Shown here in pieces: positions 32,165 through 42,700 of a stretch of 54,500 nucleotides of DNA (its first letter is position 1; every line of letters begins with the position of its first letter). A model generated the notes under the pieces. That model had not been told where the DNA came from, did no database searches, and saw only the letters and a program-made list of their open reading frames with translations. The stretch comes from Gnetum montanum (lineage: Eukaryota; Streptophyta; Gnetopsida; Gnetales; Gnetaceae): contig MNCI01004186.1 in assembly GCA_015680685.1 (NCBI GenBank), forward strand, positions 77,104 through 131,603, written 5' to 3'. The position numbers and the translations under genes were made by a program.

Positions 32165-33668
32165 TGTTCAAAAATGGTGCATAGAGTTGGCAGCAACATT
32201 TTGGATGCACAAAATAGTTTGAAAGGTTTTCTAAGTCATGAATTCTACTACGCTATGCTACACCTCGATACACTATGCTACACCTCGCTACGTAGCATAG
32301 AAAGCTTCAGAAGACAATTGCAGAATGAAGTGCCATGCTACACCACGCCACATGACGTAGCGTAGCATGGAAATAGCTTCACCGCCAGTTCCTCACGACC
32401 CTTCAACAATGTCCCTTTTGGTCAGGAAGCGGCAGACCATGTTTATTGCTATGCTACACTAAGCTACAAGGCACAGTGAGGTGTAGCAATCTTGCAGAAG
32501 AGACATAAGGTAGTTCAAATGGTGGAATCAGCAAGTCAAGTCTTGCGGAAGCGAAATTCGCAAATCAAAAAATTTTTCGTGACTAAGACTAGTTGCTACA
32601 CTATGCTACGCTATGTAGCGTAGCAAGCATGCAACACACATGTAGCGGAACACATGACAAGGTGCCATGCTATGCTAAGCATGCTACGCTACAAAGCACA
32701 ACAAGGCATGCAGGTGGTTATGTGACATCAATGCACTTCACCTAATTGGACCATTGGCACACGCCTCCAGACGTTGATGGCATAATTATGACGTGGAAGG
32801 TTTACAATTATGGTATAGTAGGTTCGCATTACAATGGTTTTGTAGGTCCAACGATCATACGTAGCACATGTAGTGCCAGCAAGTCAACGTGGGCCTGGGG
32901 CATGTGGCATCCAAATTGCCCCTTTCACGTGCCCTTGACCTAATAAATACCTCGATGAGTAGTGCTCAAAAGGTGGGACTATCTCTGGCTATTGGGAATT
33001 TTATGGAAAAAACACTCAAAAGGTTCAAAGTTTTCCTAACAAGCAACATTCAAAAAGTTGGAAGATTTCCCAGAGTCTTCGACTTTTCTTCCCTCTGGCA
33101 CTCAAGTCCTCTTTCTGGCACTTTGTAGTACTAAACATTGTAAGCTTTCTATTTGACACTGTAAACAGTTAGCATTTTCAGCTGGCATATTGTCCCATTC
33201 CCCTTCTACCACCTTGGTAGAATTCCTGCATTATCAATGCCTAAGGCTGCACCCATGTGCACTACCTATCTTGCTCCATACATCCTGGTTACTCTCGGGA
33301 TCTCTGCACTTCGTTAGGTTTTGCAACTGACTGTATCCACCCTGATAGAGCAAGCTTGTAGCTTTGGAGTGGTGCATTTTCCTAACTGTATTTAATTTTA
33401 TTTCCTGCTTTTTGTGGCATTCTGCACTACTTTTCCTTCTTTATTTACTTTCAAGTAGTACTCCACATTTCCATTCCTGTCCCAAGAATATATATGTTGG
33501 AAAAGGCTATATAGAGCTCGATTAAGTCCCTGTTTGATCGACCAGACTGTTTAGGGCACCTCGTATCCGCACACATCCAGCATGACCCTCCTGCGAGTAT
33601 GGGGTCAAAATTATCGTGCCCACCGACCCCTCGGTGTTTTCCAGTCATCGATGTTTTTGGTCGCTACA
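32165..33668 (+). repeat. E3 5' LTR
   Basis: From TGTTCAAAAATGG to GTCGCTACA, 1504 bases, homologous end to end with 48669-50152. U3 is rich in GCTACGCTATGC words and inverted copies of them. The TATA position reads CTAATAAATAC, one step away from the intact box of the 3' LTR. Directly after it, GTTTTCTAGCAGTAGAAGG should hold the primer site; I could not match it to a tRNA. Confidence 0.88.
32604..32625 (+). repeat. Perfect inverted repeat in the E3 5' LTR
   Basis: Arms TGCTACGCTA and TAGCGTAGCA around a TG spacer. Longer, imperfect hairpins made of the same words lie nearby, for example CCATGCTAC and GTAGCATGG near 32333-32370. Confidence 0.8.
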
Positions 33669-34440
33669 GTTTTCTAGCAGTAGAAGGAGGGCCTTTTGGT
33701 GCATTTTTCACATGTCACGGTAGTTCTATGAGCCTTCTGCACCCTGATACGCATAAGTGTAAATGTGACACCCTTCGTAGTTGTTTGCGCTTTATGTAAT
33801 GTGGATCGGTCACCTCGATAGCTCCTTAGTAGCCCCATAGAACACAAGGCCTCCGATCGGTAGCTAACTAGCTCTTTTTACGATAGTCTTATGTGTGTTC
33901 TGTACCCCATCTCGCATGGTATAGGATAGTCACCTCGATAGTCCCTCTGGGATCCTGTGAGACATAAAGCCTTTGGTTGCTAGTTAGCTTGCCCGTCCTA
34001 CGGTAGTCTTGCGTGTGTTCTGTACCCCATCTCACGTGGTACAGGAAGGTCACCTTGACAGTCCCTCTGGGATCCTACGAGACATAAAGCCTCTGGTTGC
34101 TTGTTAGCTTACCCATCCTATGGTAGTCTTGTGTGCATTCTGTACCCCATCTCACGTGGTACAGGTTGGTCGCTTTGGCAGCTCCTCCGAAACCCTACAA
34201 GACTTAAAGCCTTTTGATTGTTTGTTAGCTAAACCTGCCCTACAGTATTCTTACACGTGCTTTGTACCTCATCATGCACTGGCATAGACGTGACACCATT
34301 TCGTGGTTGTTTATGCTTTTTGTGGCATAGATCGGTCACCTTGATGGTTCCTCCAAAATTTGGCAAGATGTAAAGCCTTCTTCTTTTTGTTGTTTTCCAG
34401 TTTCCTTGCTTGCTTGCACACTCTTGCATAACTCTTGCAC
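33669..34440 (+). repeat. E3 leader with 120-bp tandem repeats
   Basis: Four units of exactly 120 bases begin at 33810, 33930, 34050 and 34170, each starting TCACCTCGATAG or a variant and ending in a TCTGTACCCCATCTC-type block with a TGGTATAGG-type tail. A fifth partial unit begins at 34336 after a segment (34290-34335) that copies 33768-33809. It is an untranslated leader between LTR and gag; its role is unknown. Confidence 0.85.
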
Positions 34441-36114
34441 AATGGCTTTTTCAACTACTACTTCCAATGCCTTCAACATGAAAGTTCCCTTCAACGTTGA
34501 AGACCCCATCACTGTTCAAGGCACTACTGGTGCCAAACAATCGTCGAACCCGCTTATAGAAACACGTCAATCTCTCAGAATTCAAAATCAAGGACTTGAG
34601 GGATTGACCCAGTAACACGAGCATTATAGTTTCCTTTGTGCAAAGGTGCAGGCCAATCTACCCTTGGATTTACAAGAGCTCGAAGAAAAATGTAGCTTCG
34701 AGTTCACTTACTGCAATGGGAAGGAGTTTGTCCCCATTCTTGGTGCTTCGTTACCTTTAACAAAAGCATACCAAAGGCTTCTAGATGAATTAATCTAGTT
34801 GGATAGGCTTAGGGAGCAACAAGACATAGCGTCCAATCAAGATGATGCTTTCCAAGATGGGCAGGAGTTACTCGATTTTCAATCGGACAAGGGAGGTCCA
34901 ACCAGTCCCACTCCTATCCCTCCTACTCAGTCCTTCTAGGCTAAGCCATATTCTCTTATTGCTCCTTTAGTAATTACTCCTATGCTTTTGAAACCCGCGA
35001 TTACGGCCACTATGGGTAGCCATGCCAATCTTGCGAGGTTCCAACACCCTCTTTTGTCTACATCTACTATTCTTGTGCTGATTGTTCAATAGACTATTCT
35101 TGTAGCACATTGTACACCACATGTTCATACCATGCCTCTTTCACAAGCATACGTGGCTGCTGCTTCTATGCCTACATTCACATCAATTCCACCCACCGTG
35201 GTGGGCCCCGGCCCATCGACATGGTGGGCCCCATTTTCTTCTCTACCTACCCTGCAACCGTCACAAATGTCTTATTTCATGCACTCTAAAATGCAACAAG
35301 CCTCGCAGTTGGCATAACCTAACGCGGGATACAAGTAGTCCACCCGGTAGCCCAACCTGTGGTTGCCACCCTAACAACACCACCTACCAGGTGGTGGGCA
35401 ACACAGGTAGCACCGTACGCAGGGGTCGTCCCAACAGTACCGCCAATGGATTAGGCTACTGCTCTTGTCATACCACAAGTGGGAGCTACCCTTGTAGCTC
35501 CCTAGCCATCCACAACATCATCGAGTCTGGACCAAGCATTTCAGCTCATCTAGACCCTCACTGAGGAAAGAAAATGTCTCAAACCTGTTGGGTCTGACAC
35601 GGTACAAGTCATGGACTTTTACCAGGTTGACCCTATTAGCCCTGCAATCCCTGCTTTGATGCTACCCCTAGGGATGTCTCTCCCACACTTCACGAAGTAT
35701 AAAGGGGAGGGAGATCCCATTGCACACCTGGTCACCTTCAGGTCTGAGTCTTTTCTATTGCAGCAATGGATGCACACAATCATTCGCATCTTCACCATGT
35801 CCCTAGCTAGGAAAGCCTTGGACTGGTATCGTGCGTTGCCATGCTCATCCATATCAACTTTGGAAGAGCTATTGATCCAGTTCGTGATGCGCTTCAAGTA
35901 CAACTTGAAGCCAGAAACCATGCTGGATCAGTTGATGAGTGTGAAACAAGATGCTCTAGATCCAGTCCAAAAATTCATTCAACATTGGAGCACAACCCTT
36001 AATGAAATTCGTGAGCCCATCGCGGAGGCCCACCTGCTAGCCATCTTTAAGGGTGTAGTGAATGATTTCATCAAGTCTAAGCTGTACTACCTCACTCCTC
36101 GCTCTCTTAGTTAG
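34441..36114 (+). pseudogene. E3 gag
   Basis: The first ATG after the leader opens a 57-codon stretch (MAFSTTTSNAF) ending at 34613. The frame continues with interruptions through a Pro-rich segment (34900-35560). The conserved Retrotrans_gag region occupies 35611-36114: VMDFYQVDPISP, LPLGMSLPHFTKYKGEGDP, HLVTFRSES, then ARKALDWYRALPCSSIST (AxxWYxxLPxxSI pattern), LIQFVMRFKYN and VQKFIQHWS. Gag builds the particle. The 167-codon core is open, so selection may have been lost late or this part is lucky. Confidence 0.85.
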
Positions 36115-36850
36115 GCCTTTGCCTAGACTAAGAGCATACAAGACACAACTAAGGCAAGTAAAGACTCAACCTACATCGCTTACAAAAGCACCTTCACAAA
36201 GAAGGACAAAGGTAAGGCCCCAACAACCACAGTGGCCACTATGGAAACTAAGGCCAAACCCAAACATAGCAGTAGTGGTAGCAAAAACAATAAGAAATTG
36301 GCCATACCTATGGCTAATCTCGTGCCCAAACAGGGTCATGTGTCGTAACCTACCGCACCTATGCCTGAGGCATCTGCATAGCCCAAATCCAACTTTAAGC
36401 GTAAAGACCACTCCAAGTACACCTCACTACCTCTGAAGCCTTTAGAGCTTTTGAAGCAACTGTTGGCAGCGGGATACATCTAGCATAAGTAGATGTCGGA
36501 AGAGGAAAATTCAAGGCATCAACGCTATTGCAAGCTCCTTAGAAATCCCTCCTTGGCCTTGTTCAATGAGCCTCCAGTTCCTAGGGGCTTCAGATTAGAT
36601 AGGTTTTGTGACTACAACCAACAATGTGGTTATAGCATGGATTATTGTTTGTCGTTACAGGACGACATCCAAATATTAATCGATCTAGGGAAATTGGTGC
36701 TAGACAAAAGCAACCTAGTGCACCCTGAAAACCAATCTATGTATGTCTACATAAATTCCCTCAATGCCAACAATGCCGATTACATCATCAATGCTATCGG
36801 CATTGACAATGATCCTAGGCCACCGCCGTTCATGATCCGTGCGCCTTAGC
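36115..36850 (+). pseudogene. E3 Gag tail with zinc-binding-like motif
   Basis: A basic Lys/Pro/Ala-rich stretch (36130-36420) precedes an open segment at 36493-36849. Near 36604-36680 it reads FCDYNQQCGYSMDYCLSLQD followed by IQILIDLGKL. Tat-type elements have CxYHxxxGHxTxxCxxLKxxIExLI here; His positions are changed to Asn and Tyr. It probably links Gag to protease. Confidence 0.65.
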
Positions 36851-37479
36851 ATAGTGCACCAACACCATGAGCAGCTAACCAAAGCCCACAATAGCCATTT
36901 GTCTTGAACGTCCCACCATGAGCACCTACCTTTGTGCTGCTTGTCAGCGGACCCACGTGGTCTTATCAGTTAACACCTCTATCTCCATTTTTTATCAGGG
37001 GGCCGACGCCTTCGATGACCCCTATCTCACGAAACAAGGCTGAACAATCTTCTCGCCCTGCAAGGTGAGAAGTCCACTTGGCAGGTGGGACATCAAAGGA
37101 AAATACCATTGAGGGTATCCTCAAGCCCACGTCCTCACCCCTCGCATCTACACATTCACCCCCAAAGACGAAGGTTGACATGACCATGCAGCCTACGTCA
37201 CCCTACAAACAAGGATCTAAACCCAGATCCGAAGTCACCTCTCCTTGGGAGATTCACCTTCTGGGATGAATCGAAGAAGAGGAAAATGTCAAATGAGAGG
37301 GCGATCAAGACTTCTTGGATGCCCTCACTTAGGTCAAGCAAGCTCTAAAGCAGAAAAATGCTACACTAAGCTTGTATGACCTAATCATGACATCTATACC
37401 CCACCGCGAGGCTCTAATTCGCATGTTAATGGCAGTTCTGGTTGATGAGAACATGCTAGTGGAAGAGAAAGTGATCCAT
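36851..37479 (+). other. Pro/Ser-rich linker between Gag tail and protease
   Basis: Readable only as short Pro/Ser/Thr-rich pieces in changing frames. No domain recognised. In this family the equivalent stretch is variable. Confidence 0.4.
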
Positions 37480-38240
37480 TCAATCATGCTTCCCTCTATA
37501 CTTGCAAAGTCCATGACACCTTGATTTACTTTCAGTGACAGCACCATTAGGGAAGATCCAGAAGGGGGTCAGGTGACTATGGCATTTTTGTTCATCACAA
37601 TTTGGGTTGGCCAACACTAGATCCAAAGGGTACACATCAATGATGGGGTTGCCACAAATGTCATTCCCTTCCTTGTTGTGGATAGGTTGGTATTGGTCAA
37701 CCAAATCAAACCCACAGCAATGTTGTGTCTGAGGTCTTTCAACGAGGCATGCATCCTAGTGAAGGGCACAGTTCACGTAAACTTCTTAGCAGGGGACCAG
37801 TTCCCCATAGACGCAATGTTCATTGTGGTCGAGGAAATGCCTAGATTTAACCTAATCCTAGGAAGATCATGGTTAGCACAACTTAGGGCCATCTCCTTGC
37901 TTATACACTAGGAAATCCACTTACCATACGCAGGCAGGGAGGTGGTGATCTGTGGTGATGAAGTAGTGATGCAAGCAATCAGTAATGTAGATACGAAGCA
38001 GGGCTTAGAGGTTACAACCTCTGAAACAACCTCTGAAAGTGAAACACCTACTCACATAAGCATTAACCATCCAATGGAAGGATTGGCCTAGCGAGCCGAT
38101 CTCCAAATTGAAAATGCATGGGTTGAGCTACCCTTCCAAGCGGAGGGCGATGATGTGAATGAGGGCTCTAGTGAAACACCTCGGCCTTATGTTCTAATCA
38201 ACCCACATCAGGTTAAGAGGCAGCTACGCATAGTGTAGCA
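37480..38240 (+). pseudogene. E3 aspartic protease
   Basis: HINDGVATNVIPFLVV (about 37633-37680) is the active-site loop: the usual DxGSxxNVIP with Asp kept, Gly kept and Ser replaced by Ala. An open frame follows (37678-37911): KPTAMLCLRSFNEACILVKG, the flap-side strand DQFPIDAMFIVVEEMPRFN, and LILGRSWLAQLRAISL, the conserved LLGRPWxxxxxA block. The tail LPYAGREVVICGDEVVMQA (to about 37985) matches the end of Tat-type proteases. The following 250 bases are linker. It would cut the polyprotein. Confidence 0.82.
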
Positions 38241-38284
38241 ACCCTACTACTTCCTACCCAGTTTCCCTCTTCTCGTACATTCAC

Positions 38285-38720
38285 TGCTTATTTGCTTTAT
38301 TAGCATGTTGTCTTTTGGGCGTGCTACGCTATGGCCCAAAATGGCCTCAAACTAGCATCATTGCCCTTTTCCTTGATTAGCATGCCACCTTTTGGGCATG
38401 CCACACCATGGCCTGAAATGGTCTAGAACTAGCATCGTTGCCCTTTTCCTTGATTAGCATGCCGTCTTTTGGGCATGCCATGCCATGGCTCGAAGTGGAC
38501 TAAAACTAGCATCATTGCCTATTTCTTTTCTAACATACTGTCCTTTTGGCATGCTATGCTATGGCTCGAAATGGCCTAAAACTAGCATTGACTCTTTTTA
38601 CTTTATTTACATACTATCTCTTTTGGCAATGGCCCGAAATGGCCTAAAACTAGCATTTCTATCGGCATGTCACACAATGGCCCAAAACAGCCTAAAACTA
38701 GTGCATATGAAAACATGAAA
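38285..38720 (+). repeat. 77-bp tandem repeats in the E3 spacer
   Basis: TTGATTAGCATGCC starts at 38373 and again at 38450, a 77-base period. About five or six degenerate units are readable, each with CATGCCATGGCCCGAAATGG-like sequence followed by CCTAAAACTAGCA. Three units translate as MARxGLKLA-like peptides. The AAACTAGCA core recurs in the arrays at 43560-44010 and 47592-47905. Confidence 0.75.
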
Positions 38721-39885
38721 ACTCTACATGATACACAAGTTAACATAAAATCAGATTCTTTTCTGAAGTATTTGTGCCTGTTGGCAATGTTTGCAAAAAT
38801 TTCAAAATTTTAATGTTTGCAAAATTTTATGCTATCATGGGTTGTCGCTGTTTGCATCATCCTCATTGCTCATCTCTGCTTCATCTGCTTGTGCACTATC
38901 TCCCCCTGTGTTGCCTTCTACCAGTGCCATTTCTTCATTCCCTCATCCTATGGGCCTTGCACCCTCATCTGGAGCCTGCATCGTAGGAATGAAGTAATCA
39001 GTTATGGCAACAAATGCAAACCATAACTTAGCACGAGCATCTACACAGTAAAGTGACTAACTTGAGAGGTGCTCGCATTAGTTGCGAAGGGTATCTAGTC
39101 TAGGCCAAGCTCGAGGTGATGCTAGATCTCCTCTATTGTGATGTCCATCCAATGCCGATCGCTAGGTTTAGCATTCGCAACTACGGCTCTCTCCCTTTTC
39201 ACAGTTGTCCACATTAGAGGTCTCGGGGAAAGGGAGGCGGTTGCGGCCTCTCCTGTAGCAAGGTTCACTTTCAAGTCAAGAGATTCCGTAACCTTCACCT
39301 ACTCTTTGAACTTAGCGTAGGCCTCAGATGCACCGATGGCATTCACAAATGCTTCATACGTGAGTGCCTCTACAACAGCTCCTTTGTATAGTTTTCGATG
39401 GATGTCAGTCTCTAGATTGTACACATGTTTGTGGTTTCTCTGGGTCTGCCCCCATTTGAAAACCTTGGCACTGATATCTTTCATATCTTGGCACTTCTAG
39501 GTTAGCAACTCCATCTGCATCTGCTGCTCAACTATCTCATGAGTGAATTCAACGTTTTGATGAAAAATAGTCTAGAACTTGGCGTAATCATCTATAGCCT
39601 TGTACCAGTTCTTAGCATTAGGGTTACAATTTATGAGGAACTCATTCCTTCACTTGAGATCCTCCACATCAATGACTAGTTCATCCTCTCTTTGCTTAGC
39701 CTTTTGGACCCATTTCCACAGGTACTTGTTGACACACTTGTACTCCCACAAGAAGTGTGCTAAGTGCAAGACACACTTGTGAGCCTCATCGAACATGCAA
39801 TGAGGCACCTGGGTCACATCAGGTGAGAGTGTTGGCATGGTGCCAACTTTCATGGGTCGTGCCAGGTCCCATTTGAGTTGAGAGG

Positions 39886-39989
39886 CTACATCGACACGAA
39901 GAGCGTAGGAATCACGTTAGCATAGAAAAATCAACGAACTCAAAATTTTTTAGCATAACAACATAGAAGAACATAATGCTACTACTTAC
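39886..39989 (-). other. Intron D of the antisense gene (104 nt)
   Basis: Minus strand: GCAG|GTAAGT (full consensus donor) and GATGTAG|CC, with a GCTAAC branch-like site about 30 nt upstream. Joining G to CC makes GCC and carries IKCLQQVDPDA into SQLKWDLARPMKVG. Confidence 0.8.
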
Positions 39990-40465
39990 CTGCATCAGGG
40001 TCCACCTGTTGAAGGCATTTGATCATGTCATCGACAAGACCCTGCATGAACGTAAACTTGTCATGGATCTTAGCCCATGGCTAAGCATATCAGCAATGGC
40101 CAAAATAGACTACAATAGGGTAGACATATCATTGAACTCACCAGTGTTTGGTTGTGGTATTTCTTCTTGCTGATGTAAGACGATGGTGGTAGCCTTGGTG
40201 GAGGGCCTTGCCAAGTCCATACAAACCCCTTCCTCATGCGCTGGTACCTTCCCCCTTAGGAGACTAGCATCTTTTTTATTCAAGGGAGGCATCTCCTTGT
40301 TGACAGGAGGCTCCCTAATGACAAGAGTCCCTATCCTAGAAATAGGAGCTCCCTTATTTTTGCCTAAGGTCCTTTCCTCCGAGAGTGGGGCCTCCACGTC
40401 TTTATTCGTCACCCTCATTTGAGGGGCAGAAACTTCTTCATCACCTTCTTCTTCTTATTCTTCCT

Positions 40466-40599
40466 CTGATAGAAAAAAGGCATGTTTACATCAATCCAAA
40501 ACAAATTAGCTCAAAGCATATGCTACGCTACACTATACCACCTAACGCGGCATAGCATAGCAAACAATAGCAAAGTAAGTACTGCAAGAAAACGTTTAC
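40466..40599 (-). other. Intron C of the antisense gene (134 nt)
   Basis: Minus strand: CATTG|GTAAAC and CTTTTTTCTATCAG|AGG. Joining G to AG makes GAG and carries RVEEEEGRR..QRAQPPI into an acidic run EEE then DEEVSAPQMRVTNKD. The intron contains GCTATGC/GCATAGC words like those in the LTRs. Confidence 0.75.
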
Positions 40600-41657
40600 C
40601 AATGGGGGGTTGTGCCCTTTGTAGCTTAAGTCACAGCCTTCGTCCCTCCTCCTCCTCCACGCGAAGGGTTTCCCTGGATGGGGGAGGTCTCTTCCTCTGC
40701 AACTCCTTGGGCACAGTCTTAGCAATGAGATGTTCCCCCTGTGTCATGCTATCGGCTATGAAGGGGGGGGGGAGGGGTCTCTCCCATGCTGTCTTGGCTA
40801 CGAATGCTACGAGCCACTAGACCTTTGGTTGTTATAGATAACGACTACCCGACCACTTTTGGGAGGTCTTGGGCTTACGTGGTTCGGAGGATCTAGCGAA
40901 TCCATGACTTGGGAATCTAGTTGTGATCACACATAGCCCAGGCTTCATCCTTTTGAGCCACCAACAACTTTTCGATGCACCTCAGATAGCCTATGTAGAA
41001 GGCATAGTGTATGTTGGAGTGGGACTCCATATTTTCAAGGAGTCCCTAAATCTCAGCCTGCAAGCCCTTACATAGGAAGCTAGGCCAGTTGTAGCAGGTC
41101 CCTTCCTCCATAATCTTGCATTATCTAGGCCTGCTCAAGCCCTAGGACCTTCCCTTGGATGAGCAGTTGTGGGAATGCACGGGCATGAAAGATCAGGTAA
41201 ATCTTCATGGTGGGTCTGCTCTTAAGCTTATCCATGGGAAACCCTTTTCACTCCTTAACGAACCACAACCACTCTTCGATATCCTTCTTCATGAGAGTCA
41301 ACTCCTACTTGCACCTCAACCCTATGGGGATGTCGTTGGTAGGTACACCGAACAGGTCTGCAAATAGTTGGTCATTGATTTCAATGACCACTCGCATGCC
41401 CCGAATGCACGTGCGAAAATGGCCTGCCCTCTTAGAAAAGGAGTCAACCAGGGAAAGCATCTTGGTGGCTAGAACGCTCGAATTCATGGCCACGAATAGA
41501 TCCATAAGCCCCATCTTTTGGACTTTCTTGACCAAGGAGTCTAGGACCCTCTAGTCTAACTAGCACTGGCTTGCTACTACTTTGCCATATTTGAAGTAGA
41601 TGCTCGTCCCCTATGTCTCGGTGGTTACCACCATCACCTCCTAGGGCTTCTTTGCCC

Positions 41658-41741
41658 CTACAACAGTTTTGCAAAATATGCTTAGGATAACAACATAGAA
41701 AATACATGGATTGCAAAAACACTCGAGCATGCGACCCTTAC
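41658..41741 (-). other. Intron B of the antisense gene (84 nt)
   Basis: Minus strand: GCA|GTAAGG and TTGTAG|GGGC, with CCTAAGC before a T-rich stretch. Joining A to GG makes an AGG codon and carries the frame of FLLPYRSGGSS into AKKP-stop-EVMVVTTET. Confidence 0.75.
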
Positions 41742-41989
41742 TGCTTGACCCACCGGATCTATATGGTAACAGGAACGACAGGAGTTCAGCCATCATAGCC
41801 TCTTCAACCATGACTAGCTTGAAGGGTTCTTCCCGCTCCTTATCTAGCAAGCCCTTCTCCCTACATAGATTATAGGGGACATGAAACGTGCCTTGGTAGG
41901 TATGGTATTCTCCCTTGCATTGACCGATCACAGCCACCCGCAAGTTCTCAGCAGGAGAGAACTCTTGCAGGGCTAGCTACACTGTAGCC

Positions 41990-42566
41990 AGCAGACCTGG
42001 TCGGTCATGAACCCCGTCATCATCAATAAAGAACCTAGTGATAAAAATATACTCTTGGCATATGGCCAATGTGGCCAACATTGCTCAACATAGTAGAGCA
42101 AGGTTGCAAAATTTAGTTGCCAACACAGTAGATAGTCCCCTGTGGGTTTTGAAAGCACATCGCCATGTAACGTGTGAGGAATAGTGTGTTGTACTGGTGG
42201 TAGTAGTTGTATTTAGGCATGTCCTAGATCTAGGCTAAATGTCTTAACCCTATTGGGCATTGGCTAGATCCCTCTCCCTATCTGCCCATGATTGTCGCAT
42301 TAGTAGAAAATCTCAGAATGCCACGACTTGCCCTAGGCAGCATGACCTCTATTATGCCGAATGCCTCCACCTCCTCTAGGGAGGACCAAACGATCACACT
42401 AAAGTGGTTGAGAAGGAATTGCAAGAAGTCCCATTCCCATCTTCTGAACTAGACCCCTTACTCTCCCATACGTATCTAGGGAGGAGGGATGTTTTCCATA
42501 GGTCTACTTACATGACAGAGGACCCCTCTAATTTCCAAAATGATCAGCCTGGACCTCGGCCCTACC
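41990..42566 (-). pseudogene. FCP1/NLI-type (HAD) phosphatase-like region of the antisense gene
   Basis: From 42547 the minus strand reads LIILEIRGVLCHV. FCP1-type enzymes have LxLDxNGVL or LDLDxTL here, so the nucleophile Asp would be Glu. At 42380-42433 WDFLQFLLNHFSVIVWSS matches the conserved FLxFxxxxFxVxVWSS strand. Near 42130-42225 YNTLF, then RYMAMCFQNPQGTIYC, resembles NTLLxDDSPYKAxxNPxxTxI, with the Asp pair missing. The order and spacing fit; catalytic residues do not. Such enzymes dephosphorylate proteins including the RNA polymerase II tail; a captured host gene is the simplest origin. The assignment rests on three short matches and could be wrong. Confidence 0.5.
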
Positions 42567-42671
42567 CTGCACGATGCAATCAACAAATGTTAGCATCATA
42601 CTTAAAGGTAATATACGCGCAATGTAACAATGTCTAGAAATCCATGTACATAACATAACATAATCCCTCAC
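42567..42671 (-). other. Intron A of the antisense gene (105 nt)
   Basis: Minus strand: CAG|GTGAGG at the donor and GTGCAG|GG at the acceptor, with a TGCTAAC branch-like site at 42589-42595, about 22-28 nt before the acceptor. The upstream exon is short, so its frame cannot be tested. Confidence 0.6.
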
Positions 42672-42700
42672 CTGTACATAGCTTATCAAGGGCATGAAAG

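Larger units (their letters stand above)
39050..42700 (-). pseudogene. Antisense multi-exon gene inside E3: FCP1-like domain, plant transposon-protein domain, helical tail
   Basis: Minus strand, opposite to gag and pol. Proposed exons: 1 ending at 42672 (possible ATG at 42677-42679), 2 at 41742-42566, 3 at 40600-41657, 4 at 39990-40465, 5 from 39885 to about 39070. The introns are listed separately. The three downstream joins each split one codon after its first base and keep the surrounding frames. Exon 2 resembles FCP1/NLI-type phosphatases. Exon 3 reads DSFSKRAGHFRTCIRGMRVV then INDQLFADLFGVP (about 41330-41480), like the N-terminal half of the putative plant transposon-protein domain. Exon 4 is acidic then basic. 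Exon 5 (39650-39853 and 39299-39484, one frame) looks helical. Most internal stops are TAG or TAA at likely CAG/CAA positions. There are frameshifts near 42060, 41120 and 40090. Not functional now. Confidence 0.7.

Noticed and set aside
33810-34289. Regular 120-bp repeats as a CRISPR-like array
   Set aside because: The whole 120 bases repeat, with no unique spacers, inside a plant retrotransposon leader.
35619-35921. 100-codon minus-strand open frame
   Set aside because: Exact antisense of the conserved E3 gag core; shadow.
41444-41722. Minus-strand frame overlapping the antisense gene in another phase
   Set aside because: It reads through intron B and mismatches the phase that joins exons 2 and 3; it is an alternative frame of the same region.
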